A stretch of DNA of 64,000 bases from Cyanobium sp. FACHB-13342 (GTDB lineage: Bacteria; Cyanobacteriota; Cyanobacteriia; PCC-6307; Cyanobiaceae), in contig NZ_JACJRT010000009.1 in the NCBI RefSeq assembly GCF_014697415.1, positions 62,001 to 126,000 of the forward strand, given 5' to 3'. The position numbers were made by a program, and so were the translations under genes. Of the stretch, positions 1-9,074 are shown piece after piece. Numbering within the stretch: the stretch's first letter is position 1; the number at the start of each line of letters is the position of its first letter. Below the pieces are notes generated by a model, which saw only the letters and a program-made list of their open reading frames with translations, was not told the origin of the DNA and did not search any database.

Positions 1-244
1 CCTCGGTTTCCACAATCAGGCCGATGGTTTCGCCCACGGGGGCAGTGCCGCCAGCGGGCATCAACACGGCCGCCAGGAACCCCTCATTGAACGACTCCAC
101 ATCCATGTCGGCCTTGTCGGACTCCACGACAAGCACCGACTCACCACGCTCCACCTTGTCGCCGGGCTTCTTGAGCCACTCCACGATCTTGCCCTCCGTC
201 ATGGTGGACGAGAGGGCCGGCATGAAGATTTCGTGGGTGGCCAA
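1..244 (-). CDS. pdhC: Pyruvate dehydrogenase E2 (dihydrolipoamide acetyltransferase), N-terminal part, runs off the window
   Basis: E2 subunit of the pyruvate dehydrogenase complex; it carries acetyl groups on a lipoyl-lysine from E1 to coenzyme A. Only about 81 N-terminal residues are in the window; the gene continues past base 1. They form a lipoyl (biotinyl-lipoyl) domain beginning MATHEIFMPALSSTMTEGK, with the lipoylated lysine in ESDKADMD at about residue 44. Cyanobacterial E2 proteins start with almost this same sequence, which favours the TTG at 244-242 over the internal ATG seven codons later. The next gene upstream is the YlqD-like protein, 50 bases away. The lipoyl domain is certain; E2 is preferred over other lipoyl proteins because of this N-terminus. 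Downstream lipB, which makes octanoyl-protein for lipoate synthesis, is functionally related. Confidence 0.85.
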   Translation of the reverse strand, partial: MATHEIFMPALSSTMTEGKIVEWLKKPGDKVERGESVLVVESDKADMDVESFNEGFLAAVLMPAGGTAPVGETIGLIVETE

Positions 245-294
245 CGGGGGTCTGCCGCGAGTTGGGCGGATTTTACGTGGCTCCTGGCCAGGGC

Positions 295-738
295 TCAGGC
301 GCCGGCTTCGATGGCCTCGATCACACCGTCACGCACCAGCACGGCCGCCTGGAGCTTCTCCACCAAGTTGTCGCCCACCCGCACCTCGCAGAGGCTCTCG
401 ATCTGCCCCTGCTCCACGATCTGTTCCATCTCCAGCTCGCGCACCTGGCGCTGCTGCTCAAGCATCTGACGCTTCTGCTCCTCCAGCTCGGCCCGCTTGG
501 CGGCCACCTGCTGCTGCACCGACGCCACCTGGTCCTGCACGCGGGGGTCGAGCGGGTTGGCACTCTGGCGGCGGATCTCGTCGATCAGCTGCTGCCCCTC
601 CTGCTCCAGCTGGGACAGCTGGGCATCCACGTTGGCAATGGCGTTGCTGAGTTCGCGCTCGGCGTCCTCTTTCCAGCGGGGCGTGACCACGGCACGCACG
701 GTGATCGTGCGCTTGATCGTCAGGGAGCCGTCGGCCAT
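295..738 (-). CDS. YlqD-like coiled-coil protein
   Basis: A 147-residue protein that resembles the YlqD family, which has no established function. It has a short beta-rich start (about residues 5-22, LTIKRTITVRAVVTPRW), a long charged coiled coil rich in Q, E and R (about 24-107), and a compact C-terminus with EVRVGDNLVEKLQAAVLVRDG. There is no signal peptide or membrane segment, so it is probably cytoplasmic. The ATG at 738-736 is the only sensible start. It lies between pdhC and the acyl-activating enzyme on the same strand (50 and 82 bases away) and may be co-transcribed with them. The family call rests on overall architecture, not on catalytic residues. Confidence 0.7.
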   Translation of the reverse strand: MADGSLTIKRTITVRAVVTPRWKEDAERELSNAIANVDAQLSQLEQEGQQLIDEIRRQSANPLDPRVQDQVASVQQQVAAKRAELEEQKRQMLEQQRQVRELEMEQIVEQGQIESLCEVRVGDNLVEKLQAAVLVRDGVIEAIEAGA

Positions 739-820
739 GGGTCATGCAAAGCAGCGCCCAGGCTGTCAGTGCGGCGGGCCCGGGTCAACGGCCGGTTGGC
801 CGCACCTCACAGCCGGGCCT

Positions 821-2815
821 TCAGCGGGGCGCGTAGATGGCCGCAATCGCCTCACCATCCCGGGCAGCGATGCGGTCGCGGCGCTGCTTGAGGGTCTGGG
901 TAAGCAGGCCATTGTCGAGGCTGAAAGGCTCCACCAGGGCCACACCGGCCAAGCGCTCTTCGGGCCGGGAGCCCGGGCGGGCGGCCAACAGCCGGTTGCA
1001 TTCGCGGGTGAGGGCCCGCAGCAGGGCGCCATCGGCCGGATCCCACTCCGGGGCCAGGCCCGCAGCCACGGCAAAGGCAGCCAGGGCCTCGGACTTGGGC
1101 ACCAGCAGGGCACCGAGCTGTTTGCGGTCCTGGCCCACCAGCATCACCTGCTCGATCAGGGGACTGGCCACCAGGGCCTCCTCCAGCGGGCCGGGCTCGA
1201 TGTTTTCGCCACTGCTGAGCACGATCGTGTCCTTGGCCCGGCCGGTGAGCACCAGGGATCCATCGGGCAGCAGCTGGCCCAGGTCGCCGGTGTCAAACCA
1301 GCCCTCGCCATCCAGCACCGCCGCGGTGGCCTCCGGCTTGCGCCAGTAGCCCGCCATCACCTGGGGCCCCCGGGCCAGCACCCGTCCCCGCTCGCCGATG
1401 GCCAGCAGCGCACCCGTGTCGGGATCGACGATCCGCAGGCTGGTGGCCGGCAGGGGCTGGCCGGCACTGCCGCGGCGATTGCTCCAGCTGCGGCGGCAGG
1501 TGAGCACCGGGCTGGTTTCGGTGAGGCCGTAGCCCACCAGCAGCTCGACGCCGATCGCCTCAAAAAAGCCATCCACGTGCAGGGCCAGGGCGCCGCCGCC
1601 GCTGATCGCCGTGCGCAGCCGCCCGCCCACCAGCTGCTGGCGCAGTTTGGGCCACAACAGGGCTGCAGCCAGGCGGTGCAGGGGCCAGCGCAACAGCGCC
1701 TGCGCAGCCGCCACCAGTCGGGCCGGCAAGGCTTCCGGGGTGAGGGTGAGATCGAGGGCCTGACGGCGCCGCTGGCCGTAGGCGCGGCTGTTGGCCAGGG
1801 CGGCCCGCAGCACCCGCTGCCGGGACGCCGGCATCGCCGCCAGGGCGTCGTCAAAGCCCGAGAGCAGCGCCTCCCACAGGCGCGGCACGCTAATCAGATA
1901 GTGGGGCCTCACCCGCTGCAGGTCGGCCCGCAACTGCTTGAGGGTGGTGTAGGTCTGCCGGCAGCCACAGGCCAGCAAAAAGTATTCGGCGCTGCGCTCG
2001 TAGGAGTGCCAGATGGGCAGCACACTCACCACCCGATCCCCGGCCCGGGGCGCCACCGCCACCCCCAGGTGCCGCAACTGGTGCAGCAGGTTGGCGTGGC
2101 TGAGGGGCACGCCCTTGGGCTGCCCCGTGGTGCCGGAGGTGTACAGGATCGTGGCGAGGCGGGCCCCATCCCCGAGTGGGGGCGGGACGGGCGTGCCGGA
2201 GGCCAACGCCGCCGCGCCGCGCTCGAGCAGGTCCCCCCAGCTCAGGCAGGGCACCGGCGGCGGCCCATCGCCCAGTTCTCCCTCCAGTACCACCACAAAA
2301 CGCAGCCGCGCTGATCGCTCTGCGTCGAGGGCGAGCTTGGCCAGCAGGGCCGCCGACTCCACCACCAGGCCCACGGCACCGGAGTCGTCGAGGATGTAGC
2401 GCAGCTCCTCTACCGGAGCGGCACTGCCCCGCACCGCATCGGCGCCACCGGCCCGCATCAGGCCCTGGTCGGCCTGGAGCCAGCGGGGGCTGTTTTCGGC
2501 GAACAAGGCCACCACATCCCCGGCTGCCACCCCCAGGCCGGCAAAGGCTGCCGCGGCCTGCTCAATGCACCGGTGCAGCTGGCGGTAGCTGACCTGCTCA
2601 GGCGTGGCGGCGTGGGGAGCCTCCAGGGCGATGGCGTCTCCATGGCGTTCGGCCAGCACGGACCAGAGCTGCTCCAGGCCGGTGCAGCCGCTCCAGTCGG
2701 CACGGCGGGCCAGGGCCTGGCGGTCGCGGCGGCTGCCGCTCCAGTGGATCTCGGCGGGGGAGGCGGCGCTGGCCACGGCGACGGCGGGGGAACGGCTTGG
2801 CCCCAGGGTTACCAC
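821..2815 (-). CDS. AMP-binding acyl-activating enzyme (long-chain acyl-CoA / acyl-ACP synthetase type)
   Basis: ANL-superfamily adenylate-forming enzyme of 664 residues. It should activate a fatty acid as acyl-AMP and transfer it to CoA or acyl carrier protein. The phosphate-binding motif [12 protein letters not shown] is at about residues 224-235, the adenylate motif YGLTETSP follows in the middle, and the hinge region with the WFDTGDLG and [17 protein letters not shown] motifs is near the C-terminus. Size and motifs match the single Aas-type enzyme with which cyanobacteria recycle free fatty acids, but the acceptor cannot be read from sequence. The GTG start at 2815 overlaps the lipB stop by 7 bases, suggesting translational coupling. 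Residues 1-40 are poorly conserved in character, so the true start may be further in. Confidence 0.85.
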   Translation of the reverse strand: MVTLGPSRSPAVAVASAASPAEIHWSGSRRDRQALARRADWSGCTGLEQLWSVLAERHGDAIALEAPHAATPEQVSYRQLHRCIEQAAAAFAGLGVAAGDVVALFAENSPRWLQADQGLMRAGGADAVRGSAAPVEELRYILDDSGAVGLVVESAALLAKLALDAERSARLRFVVVLEGELGDGPPPVPCLSWGDLLERGAAALASGTPVPPPLGDGARLATILYTSGTTGQPKGVPLSHANLLHQLRHLGVAVAPRAGDRVVSVLPIWHSYERSAEYFLLACGCRQTYTTLKQLRADLQRVRPHYLISVPRLWEALLSGFDDALAAMPASRQRVLRAALANSRAYGQRRRQALDLTLTPEALPARLVAAAQALLRWPLHRLAAALLWPKLRQQLVGGRLRTAISGGGALALHVDGFFEAIGVELLVGYGLTETSPVLTCRRSWSNRRGSAGQPLPATSLRIVDPDTGALLAIGERGRVLARGPQVMAGYWRKPEATAAVLDGEGWFDTGDLGQLLPDGSLVLTGRAKDTIVLSSGENIEPGPLEEALVASPLIEQVMLVGQDRKQLGALLVPKSEALAAFAVAAGLAPEWDPADGALLRALTRECNRLLAARPGSRPEERLAGVALVEPFSLDNGLLTQTLKQRRDRIAARDGEAIAAIYAPR

Positions 2816-3489
2816 CCCTGGAGGCCTTCCTGGGGGTTCGGTGGCCGCAGATCCAACCCGAACCGCTGGGCGAAGGCCCCCAGCAGGGGCCCCCGCAGCT
2901 GCTGGCCGGTGAGCTCCGGCCGCCAGTCCACCAGCCGCCCCACCGGGCGATCACTCAGGCCACAGGGCACCACTGCCGCAAAGCCAGCCAGGTCGCCATC
3001 CACATTCAGGGCCAGGCCGTGCTGGCTGATCCAGCGGCGCGCCCCAACGCCGATCGCCGCCACCTTGCGACCCTCCAGCCACACGCCGGTGAGCCCGGCG
3101 ATCCGTTCTCCCTCCAGGTCGAGCCCGGCCAGCACGTCGATCACCACCTGCTCCAACTGCCGCAGGTAGTGGTGCAGGTCAGCCCCGTGGCGCTGCAGAT
3201 TGAGCACCGGATAGAGCACCAGCTGGCCCGGGGCGTGGTGGGTCACCTCCCCGCCCCGGTCGATCCGGTGCAGCGGCAGGGGAGGGCGGCGGGGATCGAA
3301 GCGCAGGAAGCTCTCCGAAGCGCCACGGCCCAGGGTGTAGCAGGGCTCGTGCTCGAGCAGCAGCACCGCCTCTGGCCCATCCGGCTGGGCCAGGAGCCGC
3401 TGTTGCAGGCTGCGCTGGGCTGCCCAGGCCTGGAGAAAGGGCACCGGTTGGGCCGCTTCAAAAAGGATTGCGTCGAGCTTGGGGCCCAT
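2809..3489 (-). CDS. lipB: Octanoyl-[acyl-carrier-protein]:protein N-octanoyltransferase
   Basis: LipB transfers octanoate from acyl carrier protein to lipoyl domains, the first step of lipoate synthesis; LipA later inserts sulphur. The 226-residue protein has the family signature [17 protein letters not shown], the catalytic lysine in GRKVAAIGV, the following [10 protein letters not shown] segment, and the catalytic cysteine in VPCGL. The ATG at 3489 is taken as the start; in-frame GTG (3492) and TTG (3495) codons lie immediately upstream. It diverges from lrtA across about 54 bases. The neighbouring pdhC product is a substrate of this pathway. In the first motif the glycine often found before PGQ is alanine here. 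Confidence 0.95.
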   Translation of the reverse strand: MGPKLDAILFEAAQPVPFLQAWAAQRSLQQRLLAQPDGPEAVLLLEHEPCYTLGRGASESFLRFDPRRPPLPLHRIDRGGEVTHHAPGQLVLYPVLNLQRHGADLHHYLRQLEQVVIDVLAGLDLEGERIAGLTGVWLEGRKVAAIGVGARRWISQHGLALNVDGDLAGFAAVVPCGLSDRPVGRLVDWRPELTGQQLRGPLLGAFAQRFGLDLRPPNPQEGLQGW

Positions 3490-3543
3490 CACCAACCGTT
3501 CTTAGCGTTGGGGCACCAGAACACCGGAGGCGGTTGCCATCTG

Positions 3544-4131
3544 ATGAAACTGCTGATCCATGGCCGCAATCTTGACGTCACCCCGGCCATCCGGGAGTAC
3601 ACCGAAACCAAGCTGACCCGCGCCATCCACCACTTCGAAGGCCTCGTCAAGGAAGCCGATGTGCACCTCTCGGTGGCCCGCAACCCCCGGGTACCCCAGC
3701 AGACGGTGGAGGTCACGATGTTTGCCAACGGCACGGTGATCCGGGCCCAGGAGCGCAGTGACAACCTCTACGCCAGCATCGACCTGGTGGCCAGCAAGCT
3801 GAGCCGCCAGCTGCACCGCTACAAGGACCGCATCCAGGAGCAGAGCCAGGGGCCCGTGCACCGCTCCGCCCGCGACGAGGAGGCCGGCGCCGCCACCCTG
3901 CCGCCCCCCGGCAGCAGCCTGGTGGACGGCAAGGAACCGGAGCTGCCCAGCCGGGGCGTGCGGCGCAAGTACTTCCCCATGCCGCTGATGAGCCTCGATG
4001 ACGCCCTGCACCAGCTGGAGCTGATCGACCACGACTTCTACGTGTTCCGCGATGCCGAGAGCGGCCAGATCCAGGTGGCGTACCACCGCAACCATGGCGG
4101 CTTTGGGGTGATCCAGGCCAAGGACGCGTGA
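3544..4131 (+). CDS. hpf: Long-form ribosome hibernation promoting factor / light-repressed protein LrtA
   Basis: Ribosome-associated stress factor of 195 residues. Long-form HPF proteins bind the 30S decoding region and drive formation of inactive 100S dimers; the cyanobacterial homologue LrtA accumulates in darkness. The N-terminal S30AE domain (about residues 1-100, starting MKLLIHGRNLDVTPAIREY) is followed by a low-complexity linker and the C-terminal dimerisation domain (about 137-195) with VRRKYFPMPLMSLDDALHQL and FYVFRDAESGQ. The ATG at 3544 is chosen because homology starts there; the open frame extends upstream only because the DNA is GC-rich. The stop overlaps the deoC start by four bases (GTGA), so the two are probably co-translated. 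Confidence 0.93.
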   Translation: MKLLIHGRNLDVTPAIREYTETKLTRAIHHFEGLVKEADVHLSVARNPRVPQQTVEVTMFANGTVIRAQERSDNLYASIDLVASKLSRQLHRYKDRIQEQSQGPVHRSARDEEAGAATLPPPGSSLVDGKEPELPSRGVRRKYFPMPLMSLDDALHQLELIDHDFYVFRDAESGQIQVAYHRNHGGFGVIQAKDA

Positions 4132-4796
4132 GCGCCGACCGGCCCGACCTCAGCCCCCTGATCGACCACGCCCTGCTGGATCCCCACCAGGGCAGCACGG
4201 CCATCCGCCAGTGTTGCGAGGAGGCCCGCCACTTCGGCTTTGCCGGGGTGTGCGTGGCTTCCCGCTGGGTCGACAGCGCCCGGGAGCACCTCCCGCGCGA
4301 GGGGAAAGGCCCCAGCCCCAGCCTGATCGCCGTGGTGGGTTTTCCCTTTGGAGCGGTGCCGCCGGCCGTCAAACAGGCCGAAGCCGAGGCCGCTGCCGCT
4401 GCCGGGGCCGATGAACTCGATGTGGTGCCCGATTTCGGCTCCCTGGCGGATCGCCGCAGCACGCCGATCCACGACGAGCTGGCCGCCATCTGTGAGCTGG
4501 GCCTGCCGGTGAAGGTGATCCTCGAGGTGGGCCGGCTCGATCCCGAGGCCCTGGCCCTGCTGGTGGAGATCAGCATCGATGCCGGCGCCCGCTTCCTCAA
4601 GACCGGCAGCGGCTTCGGCCCAGCGGTGACGGTGGAGCAGGTGCAACACCTGCGGGAGCTGGCCCGGGGCCGGGCCGCCATCAAGGCCTCCGGTGGCATT
4701 GCCGACCTGAACCACGCCCTGGCCCTGGTGGAAGCGGGCGCCACCCGACTCGGCACCAGCCGTGGCGTGGCCCTGGCCCAGGCCCTGCGGAGCTGA
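4128..4796 (+). CDS. deoC: Deoxyribose-phosphate aldolase
   Basis: Class I aldolase of 222 residues that splits 2-deoxyribose 5-phosphate into glyceraldehyde 3-phosphate and acetaldehyde in deoxynucleoside breakdown. The Schiff-base lysine is in RFLKTGSGF, where the family has FIKTSTG, and the second active-site lysine is in AIKASGG. The internal ELDVVPDFG segment also fits the DeoC barrel. The GTG start overlaps the hpf stop by four bases. recO follows after 8 bases, so hpf, deoC and recO probably form one transcription unit. No other nucleoside-salvage gene is adjacent. Confidence 0.93.
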   Translation: MSADRPDLSPLIDHALLDPHQGSTAIRQCCEEARHFGFAGVCVASRWVDSAREHLPREGKGPSPSLIAVVGFPFGAVPPAVKQAEAEAAAAAGADELDVVPDFGSLADRRSTPIHDELAAICELGLPVKVILEVGRLDPEALALLVEISIDAGARFLKTGSGFGPAVTVEQVQHLRELARGRAAIKASGGIADLNHALALVEAGATRLGTSRGVALAQALRS

Positions 4797-4804
4797 GCGC
4801 AGCG

Positions 4805-5599
4805 GTGCCCGAACAGAGCCTGGAGGGCCTGGCCCTGAGCTGCAAACCCCTCGGTGAAAACGACCGCCTGCTCACCCTGTTGAGCGAGGACCAAGGGGTC
4901 ATCCGGCTGGCGGTGCCGGGTGCGCGGCGGCCCCGCAGCAGCCTGGCCGCCGCCGTGCCCCTCAGCCACCTGCAGCTGCAAGTGGGCGGTCGCAGCGGCC
5001 TGCGGCGCGTGCGCCAACTGAGGGTGCTGCGCAGCTACAGCGGCCTGGCCCAGCAGCTGGAGGCCCTGGCCGCCGCCCAGGCCCTCAATGAACTTTGCCT
5101 GGCCCTGGTGCCCAGCGAATCCCCCGCCCCGGGGATGTTGGCCGACCTGCTGATGCAGCTGGGCCGTCTCGACGCCCTGGTGCGGGAACGGGGCTGCGAC
5201 CTTGAGGCCCTGGCAATTGCGGTACAGGGCAGTGTCCATCTGCTCGCCCTCGGGGGCTACGCCTTGCCCCTGGGCTGCTGCGCCCGCAGCGGCGAACCGC
5301 TGGAGCCCCCCGTAGGCAACTGGGACTGGCGCTGCAGCCTCGTCCCCAGCGAGGGCCTGGTGATCGGCGGCCTGGCCGGAGCCCGGGTGGTGCTCAACGC
5401 CTCGGAACTGGCCCTGCTGCAACGGCTGCTGCGGCCCGACCTGCCCCGTCGGCGCGATGGCGAGCTGATGGGTCCGCTACCGGTGTGGCTGCACCTGCTC
5501 GACCTGGTGGAGCACTGGTGCCAGGAGCACCTTGAGCGCCGTCCCCGGTCCTTTCGGCTGCTGCGCTCCAGCTTCCCCACCGGGCTTGCGGCATCATGA
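4805..5599 (+). CDS. recO: DNA repair protein RecO
   Basis: Recombination mediator of 264 residues. RecO works with RecR and RecF to load RecA on SSB-coated single-stranded DNA at gaps. The N-terminal OB-fold is visible as EGLALSCKPLGENDRLLTLLS and VRLAVPGARRPRSSLA-like text (about residues 5-80); the rest is the helical RecO C domain. The zinc-binding cysteines seen in some RecO proteins are reduced here to a short cluster (LGCCARSGEPL). GTG start at 4805 lies 8 bases after deoC. The RecO N-terminus is distinctive; the C-terminal half is divergent, as is usual in picocyanobacteria. Confidence 0.88.
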   Translation: MPEQSLEGLALSCKPLGENDRLLTLLSEDQGVIRLAVPGARRPRSSLAAAVPLSHLQLQVGGRSGLRRVRQLRVLRSYSGLAQQLEALAAAQALNELCLALVPSESPAPGMLADLLMQLGRLDALVRERGCDLEALAIAVQGSVHLLALGGYALPLGCCARSGEPLEPPVGNWDWRCSLVPSEGLVIGGLAGARVVLNASELALLQRLLRPDLPRRRDGELMGPLPVWLHLLDLVEHWCQEHLERRPRSFRLLRSSFPTGLAAS

Positions 5600-5624
5600 C
5601 GAGCCAGACGCGGCCCCGGCGAAC

Positions 5625-6965
5625 TTGAGCGGCAGTTCCCACGCCACCGGCCTGCAAGGCGTTCTGGCCCTGCCGGATTTTCGGCGCCTCTGGCTGGGGC
5701 AGATCCTGTCCCAACTGGCCGACAAGTTCTACATCGTGTTGATGGTGTTCCTGATCGCCCAGACCTGGGTGCGGGGAACGCCCGAGGCCAATCCTGCCCT
5801 GGCCGAGGCCGCCTCGGCCATTCGCCTCGACCTGCCCGAAACCCGGGCCCAGATGATCACCCTGCTGGCCACGGGGATCTATGTGGCCAACACGATCCCG
5901 GCCATGGTGCTGGGCACGGTGGCCGGAGTGTGGGCCGACCGCTGGCCCAAGCGGGCCGTGATGGTGGCCTCCAACGCCCTGCGGGCCGGCCTGGTGCTGC
6001 TGGCACCCTTCTGCCTGGTGCAGGGGCCGGAGTGGCTCGGCCTGAGCTGGGGCTACTGGGGCTTGGTGCTGATGACCTTCCTGGAGTCGGTGCTCACCCA
6101 GTTCTTCGCCCCCGCCGAGCAGGCGGCCATTCCCCAGCTGGTGCCCGGCGATCAACTCCTGGCCGCCAATTCCCTTTACCAGGCCACCAGCATGGCGGCC
6201 ACCATCGTGGGATTTGCCCTGGGCGATCCCATCCTGCGGCTGCTGCATCTGGCCCTGCAGCGGATCGGCATCGACGGTGGGGAATTTCTGCTGCTGCCCT
6301 TCTGTTACGGGATGGCGGCCGTGGCCATCAGCCGGATTCGCTGGCAGGAGGAGCCCCGACCACCCAGCCGAACCTCGGTGTGGCAGGAAATCGGCGAAGG
6401 GGTCCAGGTGCTGCGCGAGCGCCCCCGGGTGCGCAGCGCCATGGTGCAGCTGGTGCTGCTCTACAGCCTGCTGGCGGCCCTCTACGTGCTGGCCATCAGC
6501 CTGGCTTCGGCCATCCCCGGGCTGGGGCCCACCCAGTTCGGCACCCTGCTGGCGATGAGCGGCCTGGGGCTGGCCATCGGTGCCCTGGCTGTAGCCCAGC
6601 TGGGCCAGGGCCTCAACCGCCGTCACCTGGCCGCCACCGGACTGGGCACGATTGCCTGGAGCCTGGTGCTGCTGGGCCAGCTGCGCGGCAACCTCGTGTT
6701 CACCCTGCTGCTCTGCGCCGTGCTGGGGGTGGGCTCGGCCCTGCTGGCGATCCCCGCCCAGACCACGATCCAGGAGGAAACACCGGAGGAACTCCGGGGC
6801 AAGGTGTTCGGCCTGCAGAACAATCTGATCAACATCGCCCTGAGCCTGCCCCTGGTGCTGGCGGGCACGGTGGTGAGCCGCTACGGGTTGTTGCCGGTGC
6901 TGTGGGGGCTAGCCGCCATCGCCCTGATGGCCGCCCTACTAGAGCGCCCCTGGCAACGCTGTTAG
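5625..6965 (+). CDS. Major facilitator superfamily transporter
   Basis: Integral membrane protein of about 446 residues with roughly 12 hydrophobic segments in two halves, typical of MFS permeases. Between the second and third helices it carries GVWADRWPKRAVMVASNALRA, an MFS motif-A-like loop. Substrate unknown; the family includes drug and metabolite exporters. The frame is open from 5532, but that would overlap recO by 68 bases, so the TTG at 5625 (LSGSSHATGLQGVLALPDF) is preferred; an upstream start remains possible. The glycosyltransferase gene follows after 27 bases on the same strand. Confidence 0.82.
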   Translation: MSGSSHATGLQGVLALPDFRRLWLGQILSQLADKFYIVLMVFLIAQTWVRGTPEANPALAEAASAIRLDLPETRAQMITLLATGIYVANTIPAMVLGTVAGVWADRWPKRAVMVASNALRAGLVLLAPFCLVQGPEWLGLSWGYWGLVLMTFLESVLTQFFAPAEQAAIPQLVPGDQLLAANSLYQATSMAATIVGFALGDPILRLLHLALQRIGIDGGEFLLLPFCYGMAAVAISRIRWQEEPRPPSRTSVWQEIGEGVQVLRERPRVRSAMVQLVLLYSLLAALYVLAISLASAIPGLGPTQFGTLLAMSGLGLAIGALAVAQLGQGLNRRHLAATGLGTIAWSLVLLGQLRGNLVFTLLLCAVLGVGSALLAIPAQTTIQEETPEELRGKVFGLQNNLINIALSLPLVLAGTVVSRYGLLPVLWGLAAIALMAALLERPWQRC

Positions 6966-6992
6966 CGTGGATCCCAGGACGCGCGAGCCCTG

Positions 6993-8189
6993 GTGGCCCA
7001 CATTGCCTGGCTGGGCAAGAAAACCCCGTTCTGCGGCAACGTCACCTACGGACTGACCACCACCCATGCGCTGCGCAGCCGCGGCCACGGGATCAGCTTC
7101 ATCCACTTCGATACACCGGCCGGCAGCCTGGGCCGTTCCGGCGAGGTGTTGCCAGAGGTTGAAAACCTCGGCGACAGCAATGGCGGGGGGCCAGAGGTTG
7201 CTCTGCCCTACCTGGTGAAATCCCAGGTGTACACGATTCCCTCCCTGGGGGCCCAGCGGGAGCTGCGCGAGTCCCTGGAGCGGCTCAAGCCCGACCTGGT
7301 GCACGCCAGCCTCACCCTCTCCCCCCTGGACTTCCGCCTGCCCGACCTCTGCCAGCAGCTGGGGCTGCCGGTGGTGGCGACCTTCCATCCCGCCTTTGAC
7401 GCCAGCCTGCGCAACCTCACCGCCGGCACCCAGCAACTCACCTACCAGCTCTACGCCCCGACCCTGGCCAAATTCGACCGGGTGATCGTGTTCTCCGAGC
7501 TGCAGGCCGACGTCCTGCTGCGCCTGGGCGTGCGGGCCGAGCGGCTGGCGGTGATCCCCAACGGCGTCGACACCGACACCTGGCGTCCCGCCCCCGAGAG
7601 CCCGAGCCCCGAGTTGCAGGAGCTGCGCCAGCGCTTTGCCGGCCGGCGCGTGTTCCTTTACATGGGACGGGTGGCCACCGAGAAGAACGTGGAGGCCCTG
7701 ATCAAGGCCTGGCGGCTCGTACGGCCGGCCGGTTGCACACTGGTGATCGTGGGCGATGGCCCCCTGCGCAGCGCCCTGCAGGCCACCGGAGACGAAGCCG
7801 ACCTGGTGTGGTGGGGCTACGAGCCCAGCCTGGAGAGACGGGTGGCCTTCCAACAGCTGGCCGAAGTGTTCCTCCTGCCCTCCCTGGTGGAAGGACTGAG
7901 CCTGGCCCTGCTTGAGGCGATGGCCAGCGGCACCGCCTGCATCGCCACCGATGCCGGCGCCGACGGGGAAGTGCTCGAAGGGGGCGCCGGCATTGTGATC
8001 AGCACCCAGGGGGTCACCACCCAGCTGCGCACCCTGCTGCCGGTGCTGCGCGACCAGCCCGTCCTGACCGCCGAGCTGGGCCGCCGCGCCCGCCTGCGGG
8101 CGCTGGAGCGCTACACCCTGGCAGGCAACATCAACGCCCTCGAAGCCCTCTACGCCGAGCTGGTGCCCCAGGGTTCACTGGTCGCCTGA
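6993..8189 (+). CDS. dgdA: GT4-family glycosyltransferase, DgdA (digalactosyldiacylglycerol synthase) type
   Basis: Retaining GT-B glycosyltransferase of 398 residues. The N-terminus MAHIAWLGKKTPFCGNVTYG closely resembles the cyanobacterial DgdA proteins that add the second galactose to monogalactosyldiacylglycerol, a major thylakoid lipid. The C-terminal half carries the GT4 nucleotide-sugar site: MGRVATEKNVE, VGDGPL, and the E-x7-E motif in VEGLSLALLEAMASG, then TDAGADGEVLEGG. The DgdA assignment is from memory of the family N-terminus; another lipid or sugar glycosyltransferase is the alternative. GTG start at 6993. The 3' end overlaps the convergent ICL/PEP-mutase-like gene by 15 bases. 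Confidence 0.8.
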   Translation: MAHIAWLGKKTPFCGNVTYGLTTTHALRSRGHGISFIHFDTPAGSLGRSGEVLPEVENLGDSNGGGPEVALPYLVKSQVYTIPSLGAQRELRESLERLKPDLVHASLTLSPLDFRLPDLCQQLGLPVVATFHPAFDASLRNLTAGTQQLTYQLYAPTLAKFDRVIVFSELQADVLLRLGVRAERLAVIPNGVDTDTWRPAPESPSPELQELRQRFAGRRVFLYMGRVATEKNVEALIKAWRLVRPAGCTLVIVGDGPLRSALQATGDEADLVWWGYEPSLERRVAFQQLAEVFLLPSLVEGLSLALLEAMASGTACIATDAGADGEVLEGGAGIVISTQGVTTQLRTLLPVLRDQPVLTAELGRRARLRALERYTLAGNINALEALYAELVPQGSLVA

Positions 8190-9074
8190 CGCGGGTCCCC
8201 TGAACCCGGCCTGGCGGGCACGAATGGTGTCGAGCCCCACCAGCAGGGCATAGCGCTCGAAATCCAACATGCGGCCCTCGAAACCGGCACTGGTGCCGTG
8301 CAGGCGCAGGTGACGGGCCCAGTCCTGCAGGGCCTGGGCCGCCGTAAAGACCGAGCCACAGGGATGGGCCACCACCGCATAGCCCATCTCCTGCAGCGCC
8401 TCGGCCGTCAGCAGCGGAGTGCGCCCCCCTTCGATCAGGTTGGCCATGCTCGGTGTGCCCAGTTCGGCGAGCAGCTGGTTGGCAGACCGCATGGCCGCCT
8501 CGCTCTCCAGGGCTTCCACGAACACCAGATCGGCGCCAGCCTCCGCGTAGAGGCGGGCGCGGCGCAGCGCCTCGTCGAGGCCCAGCACGCCAGCGGCATC
8601 GGTGCGGGCCGTGATCACCAGATCGGGATCCTCCCGGGCCCAGAGGGCAGCCCGCAGCTTGGGCAGAAACTCCTCCACCGGCACCACCTGCTTGCCAGCC
8701 ATGTGACCGCAACGCTTGGGATAGGTCTGGTCCTCGATGAACAGGGCCGCGGCTCCAGCGCGCTCCGCCTCCCGCACGGCACGAATGACGTTGTTGACAT
8801 CGCCGAAGCCCGTATCCAGATCCACGAACACCGGGATCGCGACGGCCTGGCAAATCCGGCCATAGGCCTGCAGCATCTCGCTGGCGCTGAGCAGGCCGAT
8901 ATCGGGGGCCCCCAGCAGGCTGCCCGACAGCCCGTAGCCCGCGGCAGCAATCGCCTCGAAACCGGCTTGCTCCAGGATCCGGGCCGAAAGCCCGTCGTGG
9001 CAGCAGGGCATCTGCAGGATCTGGGGAGCCGCCAGCAGCTGGCGGAAGTGGGTGGTGGCACGCAACCGGCTCAT
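8175..9074 (-). CDS. Isocitrate lyase / phosphoenolpyruvate mutase superfamily enzyme
   Basis: TIM-barrel enzyme of 299 residues in the ICL/PEPM superfamily, which makes or breaks C-C or C-P bonds next to an alpha-carboxylate. Visible signatures are [12 protein letters not shown] (metal-binding aspartates, about residues 82-93), [19 protein letters not shown] with the KRCGH catalytic-cysteine motif, and ITARTDA. The length matches methylisocitrate lyase, oxaloacetate decarboxylase or carboxyphosphonoenolpyruvate-type enzymes, not the much longer true isocitrate lyase. No methylcitrate-cycle or glyoxylate-shunt gene is nearby, so the substrate is open. Its start overlaps the stop of pyrF (ATGA) in neither direction of transcription order: this gene precedes pyrF in the map but is transcribed after it. 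Confidence 0.82.
   Translation of the reverse strand: MSRLRATTHFRQLLAAPQILQMPCCHDGLSARILEQAGFEAIAAAGYGLSGSLLGAPDIGLLSASEMLQAYGRICQAVAIPVFVDLDTGFGDVNNVIRAVREAERAGAAALFIEDQTYPKRCGHMAGKQVVPVEEFLPKLRAALWAREDPDLVITARTDAAGVLGLDEALRRARLYAEAGADLVFVEALESEAAMRSANQLLAELGTPSMANLIEGGRTPLLTAEALQEMGYAVVAHPCGSVFTAAQALQDWARHLRLHGTSAGFEGRMLDFERYALLVGLDTIRARQAGFRGPASGDQ

Noticed and set aside
497-2314. A 605-codon plus-strand open frame opposite the acyl-activating enzyme
   Set aside because: Low-complexity Gly/Gln/Arg-rich product without motifs; it is a codon-usage shadow of the real minus-strand gene in GC-rich DNA.
3713-5422. A 569-codon minus-strand frame across hpf, deoC and recO
   Set aside because: Antisense to three well-recognised genes and without family features.
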